The translations under genes and the position numbers were made by a program. A model generated the notes under the pieces. The model ran no database searches. It had not been told where the DNA came from and saw only the letters and a program-made list of their open reading frames with translations. Positions 58,583 to 64,000 of a stretch of DNA of 64,000 bases are shown here, piece after piece; the stretch's first letter is position 1, and every line of letters begins with the position of its first letter. The stretch is taken from positions 3,458,501-3,522,500 of the forward strand of contig BSBK01001155.1 of assembly GCA_027943335.1 (NCBI GenBank). The letters are read 5' to 3'. The DNA is from Chamaecyparis obtusa. Its lineage: Eukaryota; Streptophyta; Pinopsida; Cupressales; Cupressaceae.

Positions 58583-61019
58583 ATTTCTCATGAGATATTT
58601 CCATTGTTTCATTTATACTTTGATGATATATGATCTCCTTTCTGTTGCTATGATCGAGACATTGGACCTTTGTTGTATCATTTTGATCGATTGATGTTAT
58701 TTGAGTTGATACTTTGATAGTTGATGGACATTGCTTTTATGATCATGTTATAGACTTTGATATCTTGTTCTTTTATGATGATGGTACGATGGAATATGAT
58801 ACTTCCGTTGATAGATCTGACTATATATGATGTCTTTATGTGTTGGATTTCTTTTTCAGGTGTTTTTCATTTTATGCAGCTCTATATGATTTTATATGCT
58901 TTGTTTTATGCTTTTCAGAATGCAATTTTTCAATGTATGCATATGTCCTAATGATGGTTAAATGTTTTGTCTTCTGTATGACATAGAACAGATGAATGCA
59001 ATGTGTAATGGTATTACTTAATGATATTGATGTATGCAATGGATATTAGATACATTTATTTTGATATATAAATGTTATGTATTTATGCAATGATTTATGA
59101 ACTTTTAATGATATATGTAATATGGATAAATGGTTCTATCATGTATGATATGTATTTAATGTTGAATGATCTTAATGGATGTAATGATTTCTAACTAATG
59201 CAATGCATTTAATGTATGCACCTTAGATGAGATGAATGCAATCTAATGATAATGCCTTAATACAATGCACCTAATAATTCAAATGTTATACACATCTAAA
59301 TATATGCAAATTTTAATGAAGATGACCTAATGCAACTTAAAAATGACCTTAATGAAATGCAAGTAAACTATTGAAATGTACTTTGTTTTTCTGATTTATT
59401 TTTGATTTTCAACACACTCGATCCTATATAGTTGTTTTTGATGATCTTATGATTTTTTATTTGAGTACACCCCCTTTTTATTTTCCTCTTTCAAATTAAG
59501 CTAATAAAGGCAAAACAATATATACAATGCACTTAATCTAATATGTATGCAGCTAACTATCATTATTCAAAATTTGGAGCTTATAATCATCATTGAGCAT
59601 TTTTTTTAATCCTGTTTTAGTACAACCATAACTAGTTCAACTATGATGATATGAATACTTTTTGTACCTCTTTATTTGCTTTCTCATCTCTCTTCAGTAT
59701 GACTATCACTGATTGAAGCCAATCATGAGAGTGTGAATACCAATTTTGTCAAATTCTATGTTGCAAGTGGATGTTTGGTATTATGATATTGAAGATCAAA
59801 ATAGGCAAGGTATCCTTTTGCGTAAACAAGAAGAAATGTCAGTTTTATCCTATGTACAAGTCCTCAATGATTCTTTGATGATAACATCCTTAGACAAGTA
59901 ATACATGATTTAAATCTTTGATTTTAAGATAGTCATTCAGAAATCAAGAAAAATATCATCCTTTCATCATAGCTTGTCTAGTCTAAAACTTTCATCGATT
60001 CGCGAGAAAGACATGATTTCATCAATTGTGTCAACACTTAGAAAAATTTCTTGCAATGTTTTTCAAATCCATATGTCAAGTGTAGTTCCATCCATTTCAT
60101 ACTTTTAATCCTGATAAAGATAACGTCATGTGAGATCTTGGGTCAAATTTTGCATTTTGGCTCAAATTGGATTAAACTGTAGATTTGATTAAGTGTTCCT
60201 CTTTCAAATTTGATGAATTGATTCCTTGATTGAATAAAGCTTTCTTTGATGAATCCTTACTCCTTTTGAGTAGATTACCCCCAGTTTGAGATAATTTCAT
60301 TTGTGGGACTTAGGACAATTTGCAGATTAGGTGACCAAAATCTTGTGGTACTCACAAATACAACTGTGGGGTTTTATTATGCAATATATACAAATGTTGG
60401 TGAATGCAATATTTACAAGGTGACCTTCTAGGTATGCGAATGACTTGGACTTTCAATGGTGCTTGTTTACCAGGTTTTCACCGATTGAATATATCTTGCT
60501 CTTTTTTCTATTTTTAAATCTTTTCCCTTTTTTTGCTACCAAGGCACCTATTTGCTAGATTTTCACCAAGGCACTTTTTCTCTTTTTCTAATTTTTTTGT
60601 ATTTTTCTCTTTTTCAATTTTTTTTTCCCATATCATCAAGGCACCTATTTGCTAGGTTTTCACCAAGACAACATCTTTTTGAGGGTCATATATGAATGTT
60701 TTTTCTTTCTTCATGCTCAATTTTCCATTGTTTTGATATTTTCTAATTTTCAAATGTTTTTGGTATTTTAAAGATCTCTTTTGACTATATACAATAAATA
60801 TGATACTCTCCATTTGATACTCTTTATACTCTTTCATCTACCTCATGTATAGAACCTCTTTAGATTTATGCTATTAATAGGTTCTTGTAGCTCTTCTCCA
60901 TCACAATCTACTAGTTTGTAGGTGCCGGTCCCAAAATTTTCAACAATGATAAATGGTCCTAACCAATTTTCTTCCCATTTTCCTTTCTTTTCTCTTTCTG
61001 CTTGGTTCTTGGTATTTTC
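58583..61019 (-). other. Non-coding 3' region of the Tat element
   Basis: Between integrase and the antisense ORF. 58920-59400 is built of imperfect TAATGCAATG/ATGTATGCAA words. 60470-60670 carries imperfect direct repeats of AAGGCACCTATTTGCTAG plus TTTTCACCAAG, separated by T-rich tracts. No gene recognised. Confidence 0.5.
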
Positions 61020-61930
61020 TCACAAAACTAGGTCACCTATTTGAAATATTCTTGAATTGATGTGCTTATTATAAGTCTGTGACATTCTATTTTGGTACAC
61101 CTTCAAATGATCAAATGCTTGCTTCTGTTTCTCATCTAAGAGTTCTAGTTCTTGTAATCTAGCAACCCTATAGTCTTCCTCACTTATCAAGCCATGAAGA
61201 GATACCCTCAAAGATGGGAGTTCTACCTCCAAAGGCAAAACTGCTTATGTTCCAAAGACTAAGTAAAAAGGTGTAGCTCCTGTTGGCATTCTTATGCTTT
61301 TTCTATAATCCTATAAGGTCAGATTTATTTTGATGTGCCAATCTCTACTTGAATTGTCCACCATTCTCTTCAAAATCTTTAGGATGTTTTTATTTGTTGC
61401 TTCAGCTTGTCCATTACCTTGGGGATAATAGATTGAAGAAGAACGATGAATCATGTGAAACTTGGTGCATAATTCCTTTAGGTCTTTGTTTTTAAAATGC
61501 TTTGCATTATCTATTATGATAGCATGAGGTATGCCATATATACAAATAATATGATTAAGGATAAAAAAAGATATCTTGTTTCCTATTGCAGTTGATAGGG
61601 GTACAACTTCCACCCACTTGGTAAAGTACTCAGTTGCCGTGATGATGAATTTATGACCATTCAAGGATGGTGGATAAATCATGCCTATTAGGTCTAGACT
61701 TGTTTGATAGAATGGCCAAGTTGTTTTCATCGAATGAAGCTCTTATGTGGGTATATCTATTAAGTTTCCATGGAATTGACACTTTCTACAAGTTTTTGCA
61801 AAGTTACAAGCGTCTTTCTCCATCGTAAGCCAAAAATATCCTATTCTAAGAAGTTTCTTAGCTAGGGTTAATCCGTTTGAGTGTGATCCACAAATTCCTT
61901 CATGGATTTCTCACAAAGCTATGTTTGATT
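61020..61930 (-). pseudogene. Ty3/gypsy integrase
   Basis: The zinc region (about 61930-61750) contains GYFWLTMEKDACNFAKTCRKCQ. The core (61730-61311) has SLDLIGMI, FTKWVEVVPLST, IPHAIIIDNAKHF and YYPQGNGQAEATNKNILK, giving the D, D, E residues. The C-terminal part (61238-61020) includes RVARLQELELLDEKQKQAF and QIGDLVL. The usual TDNG in the core is IDNA here. Stops before 61730 and around 61250 break the frame. Confidence 0.88.
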
Positions 61931-62189
61931 CCTCTTCTTCTAAACACCTAAGGCACATTCCGTCTAGACTTTTGTGATACAATGTTTCAGAGATTATAGT
62001 GTATCAGGAAGCTTGGTGAATGAAGCTTTTCTTTTGATTCCTGGTTTGGTCTATGGGAAGGATTTGATCTTTCAAGTAAGTGTAAATAGGTCCATACCAA
62101 GGTGATTTGTTTTTAGTTAACAAGAAAATGGTATAAGGGTGGGTAGGGTCAAACATGGGTTGATCCACTTCTTCTACCAGGAATTCATA

Positions 62190-63089
62190 TCTGGTACTCT
62201 AATCAGGCATCTGTAGAAGTGAAGCCAAAGTTTCCATTACATCCACTGCTTTATTCTTTTCTCTTGGCACTTGCTCAAATGTAATAAGTATGAAATACTT
62301 TTTAAGACTTTCCACCATGTTTTTGTAGGGTATCAATTTGTCATCTTTCATATGTTATTCTTCATTGACTTGATTAATGACTAATTATGAATCTCCATAA
62401 ACCTTTAATTATGTTACTTTCCACTCTAATGCCAACTTGATTCCAATAACCAATGCTTCATATTATGCTACATTATTTGTGCATGGAAACAACAATTTGT
62501 AGGACTTAGGGATAGTAGAGCCTTAAGGAGTGATTAGAAGTATGTTTTCTCCTGATCCATGATGAGTGTATGAACCATCAAAATATAGTTGCCATGTCAT
62601 TGCCTCAACATTCACAATCTCTGAATCCAGGAGTTCCACTTGGATGGGATGATCATCTTGAAGTGGTGCTTCTACTAATTGGTCTGCAATGACTTTACCT
62701 TTGATTGATTTTCTATCAACAAATTCTATGTCAAATTCTCTTAGCACCATAACCCACTTTGCTAGCCTTCCATTCAATGTTGTTTTACTAAGTAGATACT
62801 TCAAAGGGTCAATTTTGGTAATGAGCCTTATCTTGTGGGCTAGCATATAATGGTGTAATTTTTGGGAAGCAAAAACTACAGCCAAGCATGCCCTTTCCAT
62901 GAATGTATAATTCAACTCGTATTTGACCAAGGTTCTACTTATGTAGTAAATTGCCTTTTCTTTCCCTGTTTCATCTTCTTGTGCTAAAAGTGCCCCCAAT
63001 GAATTCTCCATTGCTGAAATGTATAGGATCAAGGGCTTGCCTCTAATAGGTGGCATCAAGATTGGTGGGTTCATGAGATATTTCTTCAA
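62190..63089 (-). pseudogene. Dual RNase H region of the Tat pol
   Basis: The retroviral-type RNase H (63089-62620) has LILYISAMENSLGALLAQED, KAIYYISRTL, LNYTFMERACLAVVFA and GRLAKWVMVL. It runs on into a second, archaeal-type RNase H beginning WQLYFDGSYTHHGSG (62590) and continuing after a stop with YEALVIGIKLALE, LKVYGDS and VPREKNKAVD to about 62190. In the first domain the usual Asp of Y-x-D/S-A-S is Ile-Ser-Ala-Met. The pair is diagnostic for the Tat lineage. Confidence 0.88.
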
Positions 63090-63222
63090 TAGATTAAAGG
63101 CTTCACATTTTTCATCCTATTTGAAAATTGTATCTTTATGCAAAAAGTTGGGTGAAATTATGACATTTGTCTGCTAATTGGGAGATAAATCTCCTAATGG
63201 ATTGAATCCTTCCTTGTAAAGA

Positions 63223-63981
63223 TCACATCTGAATAATGTTTTTAGGTGCTTCCATTTGCATTATAGGCTTTACTTTAGTGGGATCCACTTCTATTCCCTT
63301 TGCAGATATAATATAGCCTAGTAGTTTTCCAGATTGGACTCCAAATGCACATTTCTTTGGATTAAGTGTCACTTTGAATTCTTCGAGCCTTTCAAAAAAT
63401 TTTGCCAAAATTGGTAGGTGCTATTTTCTTAAGTGAGATTTGGCTAATATGTTTTCCAAATAGTCCTCCATGAATTTATGCATCATATCATAGAATATTG
63501 TAGACATTGCCCGTTGATAAGTTGCTCCGGCATTCTTTAAGCCAAAAGGCATGACATTCCAGCAAAAAGTACCCCATGCACATGTAAAAGTGGTCTTATC
63601 TTGGTCTTCTAGTGCTATCTTTATCTGATTATATCCACTAAACCCATCCATGAGTGAAAACATAGAGTGTCCTAGGGTTAGGTCCACAATGACATCTATA
63701 CTCGGAAGTGGGAAATCATCTTTAGGACATGCCAAATTTAAGCCTCTAAAATCCGTGTAGATTCTAATGGATTTGTTTTCTTTTGATATTAGCACTATAT
63801 TTGAGATCCATTGTGCATAATCAATGGCTCTTATAAATCTCACTTTCAATAATTTTTCTAACTCCACTTTGACAAGTAGTGCTATATGGGGATGCATCTT
63901 CCTTAGCTTTTGCTTAACAGGTTTTGCTCCTTCCTTGATATTTAGATGATGCATTATCAGATTTGGGTCTAATCCCAGCAT
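63223..63981 (-). pseudogene. Ty3/gypsy reverse transcriptase, catalytic box mutated
   Basis: HHLNIKEGAKPVKQKLRKMH, WISNIVLISKENKSIRIYTDFRGLN, KDDFPLPSIDVIVD, FSLMDGFSGYNQIKI, TFTCAWGTFCWNVMPFGLKN and ATYQRAMSTIF are all in order. The catalytic YVDD is YLEN (DYLENILAKS), so both Asp are lost. The thumb part is at 63408-63223 (FKVTLNPKKCAFGVQSGKLLGYIIS). The segment 63981-63421 is open for 186 aa. Continues beyond the window to the right. Confidence 0.92.
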
Positions 63982-64000
63982 ATCATCATAAGACCATGCA

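Larger units (their letters stand above)
46629..64000 (-). mobile_element. Ty3/gypsy Tat-lineage element, 3' part, runs off the right edge
   Basis: From right to left: reverse transcriptase (63981-63223), RNase H (63089-62600), a second archaeal-type RNase H (62600-62190), integrase (61930-61020), a 3' region, an antisense plant-mobile-domain ORF (55925-58582, plus), a polypurine tract (55220-55235) and a 3' LTR (55219-54887 plus 47165-46629) split by a copia element. Dual RNase H and the antisense extra ORF are hallmarks of the Tat lineage. It inserted in the LINE at 46628/46629 (adjacent bases ctatc). Gag, the 5' LTR and the other target-site copy lie outside. Confidence 0.88.

Overview
The window is plant nuclear DNA, AT-rich and almost entirely made of old, nested mobile elements. 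The evidence is plant-type Ty1/copia and Tat-lineage Ty3/gypsy elements (dual RNase H, antisense plant-mobile-domain ORF), plant L1 LINEs (DUF4283-like ORF1, zf-RVT, RNase H tail) and degenerate TTTAGGG-type repeats. Long LTRs, many solo LTRs and extensive interstitial telomere-like DNA would fit a large gymnosperm genome, but that is inference and no species is claimed.

Layout. 1-10.5 kb: two minus-strand Tat elements, A (gag 1-2378, LTR 4846-6947) inserted into the leader of B (LTR 9280-10536). A's LTR holds a solo copia LTR (5353-6526, TSD aaatg). 11.5-17.6 kb: telomere-like repeats, then a 5'-truncated copia element. 17.9-18.75 kb: a poly(A) retroposon with a 12-bp TSD. 18.9-20.6 kb: a second telomere-like block. 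21.5-25.2 kb: the only candidate non-transposon genes, a spliced two-exon gene of unknown family (21819-23757, minus) and a diverged broken paralogue (24451-25138), each behind a TATAAATA box. 26.5-27.96 kb: a 5'-truncated LINE. 28.8-31.88 kb: a second copy of the 11.5-14.4 kb telomere-like plus LTR segment, now a solo LTR with the same flanking gaatg. 32-33.7 kb: more telomere-like DNA and two foldback (MITE-like) hairpins.

From 33.96 kb to the right edge there is one nest. A plus-strand LINE (33.96-46.63 kb) was interrupted by a non-autonomous LTR element (34269-41551, TSD gataa), by a solo LTR (41966-43163, TSD ttttt), and by a third Tat element (46629 to beyond 64000, minus). The 3' LTR of that Tat element is itself split by a nearly full-length copia element (47166-54886). 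Between its 3' LTR and integrase the Tat element carries an antisense plant-mobile-domain ORF with its own TATA box and intron.

All transposon proteins are broken except ORF1 of the 34.3-41.6 kb element, a 397-aa coiled-coil protein with five CCHC knuckles. The points most worth checking are the 21.8-25.2 kb gene pair, the non-autonomous element with its 1050-codon unrecognised ORF2, the post-insertion segmental duplication, and a hairpin conserved at the U5 end of every copia-type LTR in the window.
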